From: Cyathus striatus
Taxonomy: Eukaryota > Basidiomycota > Agaricomycetes > Agaricales > Nidulariaceae
Reading direction: 5' to 3'
DNA: 64,000 nucleotides
Assembly (NCBI GenBank): GCA_025738555.1
Contig: JAOVFP010000012.1
Span: forward strand, 682,001 to 746,000
Both the position numbers and the translations under genes were made by a program. The notes under the pieces are model-generated. The model was not told the DNA's origin. It did no database searches and saw only the letters and a list, made by a program, of their open reading frames with translations. Below, piece by piece: positions 1 to 12,214 of this stretch. Positions within the stretch are counted from its first letter, which is position 1; every line of letters starts with the position of its first letter.

Positions 1-298
1 ACAATATATATGCGCCTTTGAATCAGCCTTGACTACACCTTGAACCTCACCCTATTTGACATTGACTTATATAGTACTCTTCAGTAGTCATTTCCTGTTG
101 ACATATGCGATATGAAAATCAAAGCGCGAATATCTATGAATAAGGTCCATCCTCACGCTCCAAATCGATCTATAATAACGGAACGAAGTCCATGATATAA
201 TAATTAGGTCCTCTGTGTCTAAGCACGATTCTTCTGACGAGCAAAGACATGGATATGAGCTAGTCCAGGTACACTCTGAAGCCTCTGTAATGAAATCG
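1..298. other. No gene seen
   Basis: AT-rich sequence 3' of the DUF3605 gene. Open frames here are short, without splice-supported extension or recognisable motifs. It probably holds that gene's 3' UTR and terminator. Confidence 0.5.
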
Positions 299-1311
299 TC
301 AGTTATCTTCCATGCTGTGGTCAAGGTCGTGGCGTACGGGTGGATTAACAAACCAAGCTGTCTCCCACTCGTCTTCTGACCACCTATTCCTCATAAAACG
401 AGCAACCTCCTCTCCTGCGCGAGCGACTAGTCTCTCTTCTTCATCTGAGCCTTTCGGGGTTATAATCATCTTATCCATGGTTATACCCCAGTCAGCAAGG
501 GCAGGCAAATAGGTAGGAAGAATGGAAGGAGATGGGGGAGGGCTGGTGGTCCCTGTGAAACCCCATAGACCATCTTGGTCTATACGCGCTTTAATGGAAT
601 CTGCAACTAGTTCTGGGTGGTATATGGGAATACGTGTCCAGATAAGAGTGTGTTCTATTTCAGGCGGAACTGCAGAATGCATGATCAGAAGGACCAGCCA
701 TACGACTGGATGTACAAATGCTTGGATTTACCAGAGTATGGCCAATCGTTCTGAATAATACTCAGATATTCCGATGGCGTTTCCCATGAGAAATATTTCG
801 GCGCATCAGGTGGAAGCGGGGGGAGTTCATTCTGAGAAACAACAGTTGTTGAGGGTGGTACATCTGGAGCAGGTTGATTTTCCTGGATTGCGCTGGTCAA
901 TAACGAAAGCGTGTCTCGTTTGCCCCATTGTAGACGATAGTTTAGAAGATAGTTCACTGCATTTCATTATTGTTACTCTACTTGAGCGTAAACAGTGGAT
1001 TAATAACACACCCATAGAACCATACTTCTCCTTGATCCCTACTGCCCATTTATCATACCTCCTCTGAAGCTCAATGTCGCGTTTCAATAACCCTAAGTCT
1101 CTAGACAGAACGGATCACATTGTATCAACAATGAATATGACAATGCGGATACCCTAATGAAAACATACCCGGAGTTCACGAATGTCTTTAGTTGATGCCA
1201 TGTGAACTTTGCTGGATAATAGACTAGTAATTCCTCTCGAGTTGGCGGTCCCTTTCGAAGTGGTACGTTTGCTGGAGTTAGAGCTGCGGGTGTCTGGATG
1301 TCTCCTGTCAT
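299..1311 (-). CDS. DUF3605 family protein
   Basis: Four exons (1169-1311, 1012-1100, 732-956, 299-669) join to 828 nt, 275 residues, with clean GT-AG borders and no frame break. Motifs I associate with the fungal DUF3605 family appear in order: YYPAKFTWHQLKTFVNSGDL, LLKRD, YDKWAVGIKEKYGSM, NYLLNYRLQWG, a NDWPYSVP stretch, HTLIWTRIPIYHP and IDQDGLWGFTG, then AWFVNPP near the C-terminus. The biochemical role of the family is not known to me. There is no signal peptide or membrane segment. The start is the first ATG of the conserved frame. It is transcribed divergently from the gene at 1630 across about 320 bp. Confidence 0.85.
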
Positions 1312-1629
1312 TATAATCTCTATATTAACAAATAAAGGACGAAAATAAAGTTAGTTCTAGTGCAACGGAAGAAGATGAGCTGAGGTGGCAATTGCAAAAG
1401 GACACGACGTTTGTGTTTTTGATCGTAGAGACATTGTGCGGCGGTCAACGGCCCGGTTGGCGAGCATCATACAATGAAACCAAAATGAAACTACTGAGTA
1501 CTGAATCCTTGCCTTGCTATTTGAACGACCCCAAGCGCTGTGCATTTGACTCGCCGATTCAAACAGTAAATTCTGCCTACTTTCAATTGCAGAGAAAAAT
1601 CGGTCATTCACACACTTTGTCCATCTACA
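1312..1629. promoter_or_regulatory. Shared divergent promoter region
   Basis: A 318-bp gap between two divergently read genes, presumably containing both promoters. I see no clear TATA box. If the start of the right-hand gene is wrong, part of this could be coding. Confidence 0.4.
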
Positions 1630-2924
1630 ATGTCAACCTGGAGAGGGTCCCAACCACCAAGAGGACGCAGAGCATGGCGTTCACGGGGTGCAAACATATC
1701 TTCAAGGGGGCGTGCTAGTAATCCATCTAATACAAGGGGGATGATATCCTCCATGAAGATGGAACATGTTGCTAGTGTCAGTAGAAGCAGTGGCTTAGAG
1801 AAGGATGGTGATACGTGAGTGCCTCTTCTTATTTACATAAAATCCCATTTGTGATAAACCTCAGCACTACAGACTAAAGGATCACTGCGTTCAGGAAGAG
1901 TACCGAGGCTTTATCCAAGAAAAAGTGAGGAATATCATCAGTCCATGGATCGTGGACCGTCTCATTCATGCCGCTCCCTCCACCAGTTAAACAGCTTGCT
2001 GGAAAAGCATCCATGGCTTCCCATGGAATCAGATACTCAACGAAAACAGCGCGTCGATGCTCAGGAGAATCTCATGATTTTGTTCCGTGAGTAACAATGA
2101 TCCGATGAAATGAGCCTCTACCAACGTTCTATTACAGGGAAACTTAGGGAAGGGATATCATCCTCAAAGAGAACCGATCAGTTTGGATTGGAAGGTGCGC
2201 GTTTTCTTAACGCACCATCTACGACATAAATTTAAAAGTATCTGCTGTAGTGTATGAGACATCAATGTACCTGTGCGCTGCCTTCGACCTGCCTAAACAG
2301 ACATCTTCCATCGTTCCGCACCTCGTCCCTGATCTATATAGTCAAGTTCAAACACCTCACGAAAATCTCCAGTATTCAATCGTGGTCTCTCTGCTGCATC
2401 ACTTGGTTTCAGCATATCCTTCACAAGGATCGTATGAACAGCATTTGGACTCTATACCACTTTCGTTACTCCCCAAGGATTCCGAGATAAGGAAATGGAT
2501 TTCCTCGGTGGCAGCGAACCTTCGAACGCGAGGCTACATCAGATGCGAGCAGCTATTGCGGAGATCTACCGTTACACGGCTATTTAACAGCGAGAACGAT
2601 GCAGATGTAGGGTCATCTCCATTGGTGATATCCTCTAGTTCTGCTCGTATTTTTGCACGACGAGCGATATTCACCCTTTTGGATGCTTTAAGGATTAGGG
2701 CTCGAGAAACATCATGGGCGGTTATCCGTTCAGCATATCGGGAGTGTGATGCGAATGCCGAAGAGACTAAAAATTGGCTTTCGCGATCGTTGTATTTGAA
2801 ATCAGTTGTCCACGAAAAACGCAGTATGACACCAGATCAGTGGCTAGAAGATGGAATCTCATTAGGATATGTACGGAAGAAAGAAGGCGCGGAAGGTCGA
2901 TGGATAATTTGTAAAGTTCGTTGA
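1630..2924 (+). CDS. Unrecognised fungal helical protein, possibly SAC3/GANP-like
   Basis: The 3' part is well supported: an exon ending at 2086, a small exon 2138-2194 and the last exon 2251-2924 join in one frame. They read through LREGISSSKRTDQFGLEVYE into a long alpha-helical region with a tail ending EGRWIICKVR. The 5' part is uncertain. An Arg-rich open frame starts at ATG 1630, but the obvious gtgagt donor at 1815 does not keep frame with the next exon. A weaker donor near 1808 does. The overall pattern vaguely recalls the SAC3/GANP C-terminal helical domain, but the diagnostic N-terminal motif is not visible. I do not assign a function. Confidence 0.55.
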
Positions 2925-3102
2925 AATATATTGATTGACAATAAAACAACATTGCATGTACATTATTAGTAACATATCCTACGCTTTGCATGATCCCTGG
3001 TATGAACGAAACAACTGAACATCAAATAGTAGCATTGATCCCAACATGAATAATCCTGATTAATAGTAAGTTCCAGGAAGTCTGAACGTTTGGAATGTAC
3101 AC

Positions 3103-6100
3103 TTACTCGTCTGCAGACGTCAGCCACTTGCCTGTCTCAGGGAACATTGTTGCTACACAAAAGAGTAAGTCTCACCGCAAGCTCATACCTCCGAGTCTAG
3201 TACATACCCAAACGACGATAAATATCTTCAACTAATACTTTCCTTACATAGTTGACGACGGGGGTTAAAGCCCGACGTCAACCTTCTTACTGACGACATG
3301 ATAATGAGGAGCTCTGCACGAACTTCAGAATAAACCAGGCTTGAGCATTGATGCTGAACATACATGTGGGTCGCAGACTGCACGGCCGCTTTGATCTCTC
3401 GAATGGCAGCTTCTGCTCGCGGATTGCATTGCCTTTCGACTGCGCAGATTTTTTCCACCAACTCATCGACCTTAGATTGCTTGTCAATGCAACATTCTAG
3501 GTAACAAACAGACCATAATTACCTGGACATTAAAATCATCCCTAAAGCCTATATAGTAGGTGACGCCATATAAGCCTGTATCAAGCTGTAAGCAAACATC
3601 GTAAAAGAAGGATTTACTACATTACCATCGATGGATCTGACTTTGTTAACCGCATAGCGATTCTCCGGGGGCACTCTGGCAATTGGAACGATGGAAACAG
3701 ATAGGAAGATAACAACCCGTGGAAGGGCAGGCCACTGTCGTATAAACCCTGATCTTCTATAAGCACTGAATACATACGTTAAGACAGATCTACCCACCGA
3801 CAAAGGTATGCGGAACGCCCCTCCCTTGCGAAATTTTGTGAAACACGGCACAGGTAGGAATTCTCTGTAGTTCTTTCCTCTCCTCACGACTTTCTCTCCA
3901 GCATCAGGACTTGCAGATCGAGAATTGGGGGCGAGGTAATAGAACATAGGGTACTCGCTAGCGTCTGTGTCATGATCTTCGGTGGTGATTCCATCGTCGT
4001 CAGAATCATGGAGTGTAAGACCACCCGGCTTTTCACTCTGCTGAATGAAGTGCCTAAGGTTTTTGCGATTTGCCCCGTCAAACCTATCTTCGAGACGCTG
4101 CAATGCTAAGGGTGAGAGAAGAGAGCCTCCAAAAACATTGCATTCCTTACCTTTCCCCAGGTCCAGAGAAGCATAACTAACATGCTACAAATCATCAGTG
4201 AGACATTAATGATGGACGTCATACGACATACAGCACACATCCAATCAGTAGCGGTACCCAAGCGCCATGTGGAACCTTCTTCAACGATGCACCCCAGAAG
4301 AGTGCTGAAAGAGATAGTTGAGAGAAATGTTCAGTGGCAATATAGGAGACTACGAACCGTCGAAGAAGCCCCATATGAGGAAATACACTAATCCAACGAC
4401 AATCGACCAGTGCTTGACATAATACATTTGAACAGACAGTAGAACACTCGTGGATATCATCACAGTAGCGACAGCAAACCCATACGCATTTGTGAGGTTC
4501 GTAAGATTCGAAAACACTGCAACAATGACAATGGTAGCAATCATGAGTGCCCAGTTGATAGTGGGGATGTAAACTTGGCCTTGGATAGTCTCGGAGGTGT
4601 AAATCAATCGGATTGGAGGGAATCCTTTCATATTTATAACTTGTTGGAAGAGACTGAAGGTTGCTGTTATCATAGCTTGCGAGGCAATGAGCTGAGGCAG
4701 AGTCAGTTGGCGTATCACTATCTTGAGTACAACACTTACCGTAGCCAAAACAGCAAAGACGAACATAATCCTAGTTAAGCATTAGGACTTCGGAAAGTCG
4801 TTTGTAAAGCAACTCATACCAGAAGAGAGGACCATTAGCGGGGCCAGGAATTGTCTGGTAGAATACATTGGATAAAACAGCCTCGCCATCGCTGACAAGC
4901 CTTGCGCCTTGTCCAAGGTATGCAAAAATAAGTGCTGGATACACAAATGTACAGAATGATATCTACATAGTCATTAACGTTAAAATATACGGAGATCGGT
5001 AATTAGGAGACACACCCGAATAGATGCCGCATTGAATTGGCCTAGGCTTGAGCACTATGAGCACAAAGGACTGTAAAATTTAAAATGTGACATACTTCGC
5101 GAATACGGCTTCGCACCCTGTCACTGCGAGCAGTACACCAGCGAGAATATCATAGTCTCGGGTACGCACGAACACTATACTCTTCTTTAGCATATATAAA
5201 TACCGTTATAAGAAAGAGCTCACACAGCACTGCCCGAGAGGGGTCAAAGGCACGGTATATTCCTGGGTGGAAAGTAGTATTGTAAATACCGGTAGCGGCC
5301 AGGAGCAAGAACCATATTAGAGCAACTATTTGGAAGAAAAGCGGTCAACAGTGACCCCACACAACAGTAACGGAGAATTTACCTGGGGAAAAAGTGTACG
5401 ACAAACGCGCAGTCCCAAATTGCTGCACAAAAAACAATACTAACAGGAACACCTAGAAAAGAGAGGTCATTAAGATGATCCCACATTGGAATAATGAAAA
5501 ACTCACAATGGAAATTGGAATGATATCTTGGTTAACTGACGGTTTGGCAACCCCTATCCCGGCCACGGCACTTGTAACCGAAACAGCGGGAGTGAAAACA
5601 CCATCGGCCATCGTTAAGCTATAACAATCGTCAGGACTTGTATGAATGCTCGTAACATTCAACCACTCACGCAGTTCCAAATAAGCACTGCGAGTAGAAT
5701 ATCGTGAGTCTTTCATTAGCCATCATATGATAAACATACCCAGATCATCAAAGGCCATTTAAATTTTGCCTTCAGACGAAGAGCCCAAGTCGACTTGTCG
5801 ATGTATTTCTTGCCGAAGTTGCTTTCTCCAGTGAGTGTACGGTCCTCATTGAGGTCAGCATCATCGCGAGGATATAAACCTGGTAAAGCGCAAATGTTCC
5901 ACCTTCGCCTGAATTTCAAAATCAATTTGAGTGAGAGAAGGGGCTATTGCGCAGTAAGCGACTGACCTTCAGATGTACCGAAGAACAAGGAATGATGACC
6001 TACATCTTCATATTAGCGCCGTTGGCGAAAGAGTAATGAAACGTTTAAACGTACATATTTAAGCAAAGGGAGAAGGGTTAGTGACCAGATGATCGCGCTT

Positions 6101-6343
6101 ATACCGCCAATAACATCTTCGGGGGATGGTACTGGGCCAGACGAAGGCCAAATACCATTCAAAACATACAGCGGGGAAGTCCCAATATCAGAATAGATAA
6201 TCCCTACGCAATCTATGTCAAATCCAGGTCGAAAAAATATAATAACCCTTACCAAGGGTCTGAAAGCTTAGCTGGAGCAAGGCTACCCCGCTCAGCTTAA
6301 TAGCTGTACGTTTAGTATCGAATCCGTTCTCCAAAGTCGACAT
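3103..6343 (-). CDS. HAK/KUP-type potassium transporter (two frameshifts)
   Basis: High-affinity K+ uptake carrier of the KUP/HAK family, a plasma-membrane protein with about 12 helices. More than ten short exons give the family signatures in order: GIIYSDIGTSPLYVLNGIW, SEGEGGTFALYQ, ALTMADGVFTPAVSVTSAV, GTARLSYTFSPG, VTGCEAVFANLGQFN, LIASQAMITATFSL, YTSETIQGQVYIP and NLTNAYGFAVATVM. The cytosolic tail reads LEDRFDGANRKNLRHFI, then GFIRQWPALPRVVIFLSV and MFPETGKW. The start is ATG 6343; the stop is at 3103-3105. Two single-base shifts break the frame, each where one base of a homopolymer seems missing: at 5879-5880 (after FALYQ) and at 3267-3269 (before the VVNYVRKVLVEDIYRR stretch). Everything else is intact, so sequencing error is likelier than a pseudogene. 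Confidence 0.9.
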
Positions 6344-7696
6344 TACAGAGTGGGATTGGGGTGCCGTAATTCTTGGATCCACTGGCGAGGTTTATATCCC
6401 CACATTCCACAACTTATTTTGGATATTTTGGATAAAAACATCAACGGTGCCACACATGTCCGAGCCTCTAGGACGACCTGAAAAAAGGCAGTGCGGTTGG
6501 CAGATAACTAGGTTATCCATGAATCGCAATATTCGCGCAGGCGGCGAACTTGTGAATGGCAATCGCGTCCTGATGAGGGATTATAGCTATAGGCGCCATA
6601 AATGGAAGCCCCTCCATTCCCCGTTTGGAATGCCCCGTTCTACCAAAGATGACACAGTCGGGAAGTCATGTCGGTATGCTAGTAGATAATACAAGCTGCA
6701 AGATATAGATATGTTTATCAGTGAGGGTTTTCAGAGTAGTAAGTATTGGTGGTTCGAGCACCGGGCGTTCAAGGTAGAGCGTCAATCGGAGATAGGCTAA
6801 ATCTACTTACTCCGATGAAATTGTTGCCGGAGAGTGCAAAAAGATTTGACGTGAAAAGCTCATGTCAAATAGATAACGAGCCACGACGGGGACATCGTGC
6901 GTACACCGAGCTTTTCGAAGTAGGTACGAAGCTGAAATGTCATTGTAAATAGCTCGAAAGTAGAGTCTGCAGATATTATGCCAAGATAAGTGTATTTATT
7001 ACTGCGGATTGCGGTCAACACTCATTCACAGCATGGATGGCAGACTTACAGGGAACCAACCAGCAACTTGAACCTCTGAGTCTGAGCTATAAGAATGCCA
7101 ACAATAAAGACCAGCTTTGTGACATTTAAGAAAGTTCTGTCTATCAATTGATGACCTAGGTCTGCTGTATCCACATGCATTATAGACGCAAGGTTATTTT
7201 TGCGCATTCCGTCTTGATCTTCACGAAATCATTGTCGGTTGTCCTAAATTCAAAATGACTAGGTCGCCGACTAATGCAACCAGGTTAATAATTTGGGAGA
7301 AGTTGCAAATACTGGCGAGGCCGTAAGACGATGGCCGATAGTAAGTAAATGGATGTTTTCAACGAAGACGACTCGGACGATGTGATCGCCCAAAGCGGCA
7401 AGTAGAGCCTTCGCACGCCACCCCTGAACATCTCAATATATCGAGTAGTTTGGCAGCACGACCGTGACCTTCTCACCAACAAGTTGAACCTGCTCAACGA
7501 GCTGCACGTTTTCTAGCAACCTCTCATTTTCTTTCTCTTCTCTCATACCCCCCGGCATTCCTTTCTTTCTCCAGATATTCAATTTTCATCAGGACCGTTT
7601 GGTTTTGCTTAACACATCAACTTCCGGGATCTTCGACATCACTCGCGAGACTCACTAACTGACTGACTGGTTGAGCGGTTAACGAGAAAGAGTAGG
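6344..7696. other. Intergenic, no gene seen
   Basis: About 1.35 kb between divergently transcribed genes. It contains only short, non-conserved open frames. The right end, from about 7510, is rich in C and T and probably is the MOB2 promoter and 5' UTR. Confidence 0.45.
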
Positions 7697-8688
7697 ATGT
7701 CATTCTTCAATTCGCTTGGGTGTGTCCATTACTTTTGTTAAACACCATCGGGGTATACCAACGTCCCCATTCAGAAGGTCAATGACAAGGGCTCAAAGAG
7801 GTCCCAAGAGGTCACCAACGCCAACATCGGTAACACTTCCTCCGGAATCTCAATCCAAGGATAACTCGGGAGCCTCGTCGCCTGTGGCACCTTCGCCACC
7901 CAAACCACTGTTCCTGTGCAGCCCCTTCGTTGAGGCAGCTCTTGTAAAAGGGAACTTTAAGACCATCGTGATGCTTCCCAAGTATGTGGATATCATGGAA
8001 TGGGTTGCTGTTAACAGTGCGTTCCAATCTATACCCACGATGAACGAGTGCTGATAGAGGCATCAAAGTTTTTGATTTTTACACCAATCTGAACGAATTT
8101 TACGGTGTCATTGCGGAATGCTGTACACAACAATCCTGTCCAACAATGTCTGCAGGCCAGACGTACGCCCCTTTGCAATTGACTTCGGTTGTCTTAATCC
8201 TAAACTGTACTATCTTCTAAACCTCTAGGTTGAGCTATACATGGATTAATCAAGATCGGAAGAGTGTGCATCTACCCGCACCAACGTACATTGATTACGT
8301 GATGACATGGGTGCAGAATCTGCTGGATGATGACAGTGTATTCCCAACGAAGTCTGGTGTGTTACTATGCTATTCCGTATCAGACTTTTGTTTGATTATG
8401 CCGTGGCACATTTCAGGTCACGACTTCCCTCAATCCTTTCCATCGACAATAAAGCACGTTTACCGACAGCTTCTACGTGTCTTTGCACACATTTATCACG
8501 CTCACTACAAGGAGATCCTGCACCTTCGCTCTGAACCACATTTCAATTCACTCTTTGCACACTATCTTGCCTTTGGACGGGAATATGAACTTTTGGATAT
8601 GAAAGATGTGAAGGGATCGTCGTCTGCACCTGTTGGAATTGGCCAGCTTTGGGAGAAATGGCGAGATATGGGTCTCTTGGAAGGTTGA
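7697..8688 (+). CDS. MOB2: MOB2-type kinase activator, copy A
   Basis: Adaptor that binds and activates NDR/LATS-type kinases (Cbk1/Orb6 in yeasts; RAM/MOR polarity pathway). Five exons (7697-7719, 7775-8016, 8069-8162, 8229-8356, 8417-8688) join to 759 nt, 252 residues, fully in frame. The N-terminus MSFFNSLG is followed by a Ser/Pro-rich linker. The Mob/phocein domain carries KGNFKTIVMLPKYVDIMEW, FDFYTNLNEFYGV, the Cys pair in CCTQQSCPTMSAG (zinc site) and FAHIYHAHYKEI, whose His residues complete the zinc site. FYTNLNEFYG and the YVDIMEW region are closer to MOB2 than to MOB1. A second copy follows 322 bp downstream on the same strand. Confidence 0.9.
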
Positions 8689-9010
8689 AGGAGTTAGGAT
8701 AGCATTTATATTATTTTGGGAACTGTATGCTCGATTTAGAGGCAATGTAAAGAGAAGTTTCAAGAGCAGTGTTTGGTATGAGTGGGTAAAACAAACATTG
8801 CAGACGCGACGCGATTGATTGGCAGATTTGTGACAGATGGTGTCTGAATTCGGAAGCGGTTGTATGATCCCAATCGGTTTCCCTGGGAGTCAGTCGCGAC
8901 CAGCTCCATCGTCGTTCTTAAATAACCCAGACTGCCCATACCCGTATATCCTTCCTTCTTTTCCTCTCTTCCTCACCTTCCTTTTTGTCCCTAACTGTAC
9001 CGCTGGAACC
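8689..9010. other. Spacer between tandem MOB2 genes
   Basis: 322 bp holding the 3' end of copy A and the promoter of copy B. A CT-rich stretch at about 8940-8995 precedes the copy B start codon, as is common in fungal promoters. No other gene is seen. Confidence 0.45.
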
Positions 9011-9961
9011 ATGTCCTTCTTTGGGTTCGTGCTTCCCCACACAGCGAATACCGCGCGGCAACTTAACTTACACTCTGCATACATCACAGCCGTAACCGTG
9101 CGCCTCGTGGTGCAAGAAGGTCCCCAACGCCCTCCAGAAAAGATTCATCAGGCTCAGAGCCCCCTTCACCTGGTGGTTTTGTCGCCAAGCCGCTCTATCT
9201 CTGTCCACCGTTCGTTAATGCTGCCCTGGTGAAGGGAAACTTTAAAACGATTGTCATGCTACCCAAGTATGTAGACATCATGGAATGGGTGGCCGTCAAT
9301 AGTACGTGATATCCAGCTTGCATCGCTTCTCCAGGTGTCAATTCTAACACTGGATATAGTGTACGACTTCTATACCAACCTCAACGAGTTTTATGGTGTC
9401 CTTACCGATAAATGCACTCAACATTCTTGCCCCACCATGGCCGCCGGACCTTCGTGCGCTTGCATTATTTTTAGTTTGTGCGTGATCAACTAAAAGATGA
9501 TATCACACTCTTCAGATTAAACTACACATGGACGAACCAGGGAGGAAAGCCGGTCTCCTCCCAGCCCCAACCTACATTGACTATGTCATGTCTTCAATCC
9601 AAAATCTCGTGGAGGACGAGAATACATTCCCCACCAAAACCAGCAAGTCCCTCCTCCGCTCCTTTACATTACCCTAATCAAATTTGCAGATCATCCCTTC
9701 CAGCAATCATTCCCTGCAACAGTGCGCACAATGTATCGCCAGCTCTTTCGTGTCTTTGCACACATATACCACGCACATTACAAGGAGATTCTCAACCTCC
9801 GGTCCGAGCCACATTTCAACTCCCTCTTTGCTCACTTCCTCGCCTTTGGGAGGGAATATCAGCTACTGGAAGATAAGGACATCAAAGGCGATTCGAATAA
9901 TTCTGTCGGTGTGGGGATGCTTTGGGAACATTGGAAGGAGTCAGGAATTCTCCAGAACTGA
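9011..9961 (+). CDS. MOB2-type kinase activator, copy B (frameshift)
   Basis: Tandem paralogue of the preceding gene with the same five-exon plan (9011-9024, 9090-9301, 9360-9453, 9516-9642, 9690-9961). It shares MSFFG, ALVKGNFKTIVMLPKYVDI, YDFYTNLNEFYGVLTDKC, CPTMAAG and FAHIYHAHYKEIL. The exons total 719 nt, one short of a whole number of codons. The frame breaks at 9557-9558, where CC stands in place of an expected CCC just before LPAPTYIDYVM. One restored base would give 239 residues. Intron 4 seems to use a GC-AG pair (gcaagt donor at 9643), which copy A does not. The shift is probably a sequencing error, but decay of a duplicate is possible here. Confidence 0.8.
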
Positions 9962-10815
9962 TTCACTTTTCCGTATCTTGGGTCAGGTGTTTTTCATCTC
10001 ACTTTTTACATTTTCGGTTGGTATGTCCTTCTCTTTCCTGTTGTTGTTTCTATCACTTCCAGGATTATGGTGTTGGATTTTGGATTTCCCTTAGTTTTCA
10101 TTCACCATGCAACGGAACATGTATCATATCATACTCATGCTCAATTATCACAATTTCTTCCTTTGTTCCCATCTTGGTTGATTGGTTTCTCGCTAGCTTC
10201 CAAGGATACCGGCATCCTGGAGGCTCTATGCTGCCCCTATTCAAAACTCCTTTGAACTCGGGAGAACTTCTGATAAGCCTCAAAGAGACTCGAGGAACCA
10301 ATCTAGCTTGGATGTTCGAACACACGACCTTGAATGCCGGAAAAATCGAAGTCAGCAACGATGGCGACCATGAGGATAAAAGCAGATAAAAAGCTGATTA
10401 AAAGTTTATCAACCTTGGACCATGTCCATGCTAAGTTGGTACCTGTTGGCACAGTTGTAAATGCCCTCACGACCTTGATGCAACACAACGCTTTTTAAGC
10501 GCAGCTAGGTGCCAGGGTGAGTCAGACGACAAAAATTTGTGAGTAGAAATTTCATCCCTTAGTCAGTATCCTATGAGAACGGAAATGATTAGCCAACTCG
10601 CGAGACAACATGCAACAACCTTTCAAATTCGTACACAAATCCAGAGAAAAAGTCGTTGGCTCAAACTTCACGCAAACGACACAAGGAATTAAAAGAAAGG
10701 TGATGGAGTCACGCCACGGACCAGCCAGTTGAATTTCCCAAAGTACTTAAAACGCCCTACGAATACATAGAAATAATTGTTGTGCCTAAAAGAACTATTC
10801 ACTATCTCTTCTCGT
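9962..10815. other. Intergenic, no gene seen
   Basis: About 850 bp between the converging ends of MOB2 copy B and the cupredoxin gene. Open frames lack splice support and conserved motifs. Confidence 0.45.
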
Positions 10816-11865
10816 TTACATCAGTAAGCCACCAATGAGACCAAGGACAGCGACAAACAGCGCCGAGCTAGCGGAGCGGCTTATGCTACCGTTGTTTTGA
10901 GAACCCGAAGTGGTACCCGTGCCTGTTGCAGCGGCACCGGACGCGGCACCAGTTGCACCTGAGGCACCGGCAGAACCAGCTGCACCAGTTGCGCCTGTGG
11001 CTCCGGTAGTACCAGTAGCAGCAGTGGAATTAGTTGAACCAGTGGCTGTGGTACCAGTACCCTGAGCGTTTGCCTGTGTGGTGGATGAATACTTGACATC
11101 GAAAAGATAGAAAATCAACACATACCAAGAAGGCTGCGTAGGTTTTTTCAGCGGTTGGGTTGAGAGCGAACACCATTCCAGCTTTGCAATGGCTGAAGAG
11201 TACAATTAAGACTTGAGTTACAGTTAAAAATATTTAACACTTACGCTCCCTGTGCGCAGTAGAACCAAAGAGGAACGGTGGCTAAATGTCGTTTTCTGTC
11301 AGTAGATGAGCTTCCAGTAAGAAGTTGCTCATACCGTTATCAACTGTTATCGACCATTCCGGGAATTCAGTAGCACCAGCAGCAACAGGCTGGTACCCGG
11401 AGTCAACACCAAGAGCAGGTGTAGTCCTGGACGTAGCGAGCAAAATTAAAAAGCGGATCAAGCTAAAAGTAGAACATTGACATACAATTGAGTGCAGGGG
11501 GCGGCAAAGCTTGATTGTGTCACGGTCTATCAATAGCATCTCGTTAGATAACAACGCAATATGTAGATCCATTCAACATACGTGATTCTTGGCCACGCTA
11601 AAATATGGGTGTTAGTTTTGTTCGACGAATAAAAGAGTATGGTGTACATACAAACGGAAAGCAACAGTGTCGCCGACCTTTGCGGTCAATCTGCCAACGT
11701 GGTATTGAACAGATGATGTGAAAGCGAGAGAGATGGACTGCTTAGTGCTTACTGAGGGGGGTCGTAAGTGAGACCACCATCCTTGCCAACGATGACAGTA
11801 AAGTTCTCTGCAGAGGCGAGAGCAAAGAGAGACGAAACAGCAGTGGCAGCAACAAAGAAACGCAT
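10816..11865 (-). CDS. GPI-anchored cupredoxin
   Basis: Secreted, surface-anchored copper-binding protein of the fungal cupredoxin type. ATG 11865 opens a signal peptide (MRFFVAATAVSSLFALASA). About eight small exons then give FTVIVGKDGGLTYDPPQ, GDTVAFRF and KNHTVTQSSFAAPC (first copper His). After that come VPLWFYCAQGA and HCKAGMVF, supplying the Cys, second His and Met of a complete type 1 copper site. A roughly 60-residue tail of Ala, Thr and Gly repeats leads to a hydrophobic C-terminus (ALFVAVLGLIGGLLM), typical of a GPI-anchor signal. Extracellular redox or copper storage is plausible, but the substrate is unknown. The gene is divergent from the decarboxylase gene at 12215. Confidence 0.88.
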
Positions 11866-12214
11866 TTCAAGGGTAAAAAAGAATGAAAGAGTAAGAAGGG
11901 AAATTAGCTAGGGAGTGTGAAGACTAGGTCCGAAAGCAAATGTGGAAGAGCCTAGAAAAAAACAATTTAGCACGGAAAAATAAGGATAGAGATTGGCTTA
12001 CGCTGCTCTGAAAAAGGCGGAAAGGAGGAAGAGGAAGGGAGAAAGGTGGAGGGATTATGGCGAGCATGTTGGTCTGATATATGATCGGGCGAGGAACCTT
12101 TTCCGAGGGCCTTACGACCAAACTGGGCTGATAACGTGCTTGGTTGTGCTTGGCAAGGGCCCGCTCCGTTTGCCGGTTGTCATTGATCGACTTCGACATC
12201 CTTCGACTCTCATC
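11866..12214. promoter_or_regulatory. Divergent promoter, cupredoxin and PPC decarboxylase
   Basis: 349 bp between two start codons facing away from each other, so it should hold both promoters. The middle (about 12000-12060) is purine-rich on the plus strand, giving a pyrimidine tract for the cupredoxin gene. No exact TATA box is evident. Confidence 0.45.

Noticed and set aside
1392..1718. Plus-strand frame starting before ATG 1630
   Set aside because: It is in another frame from the supported exons and overlaps the probable promoter of the divergent gene.
5840..5885. A 35-nt intron after FALYQ in the HAK/KUP gene
   Set aside because: It would remove conserved family sequence (GLYPRDD); a missing base in the G run gives the expected protein.
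10250..10350. tRNA-like TTCGAAC motif on the minus strand
   Set aside because: The flanking bases do not form a T-arm or any acceptor stem.
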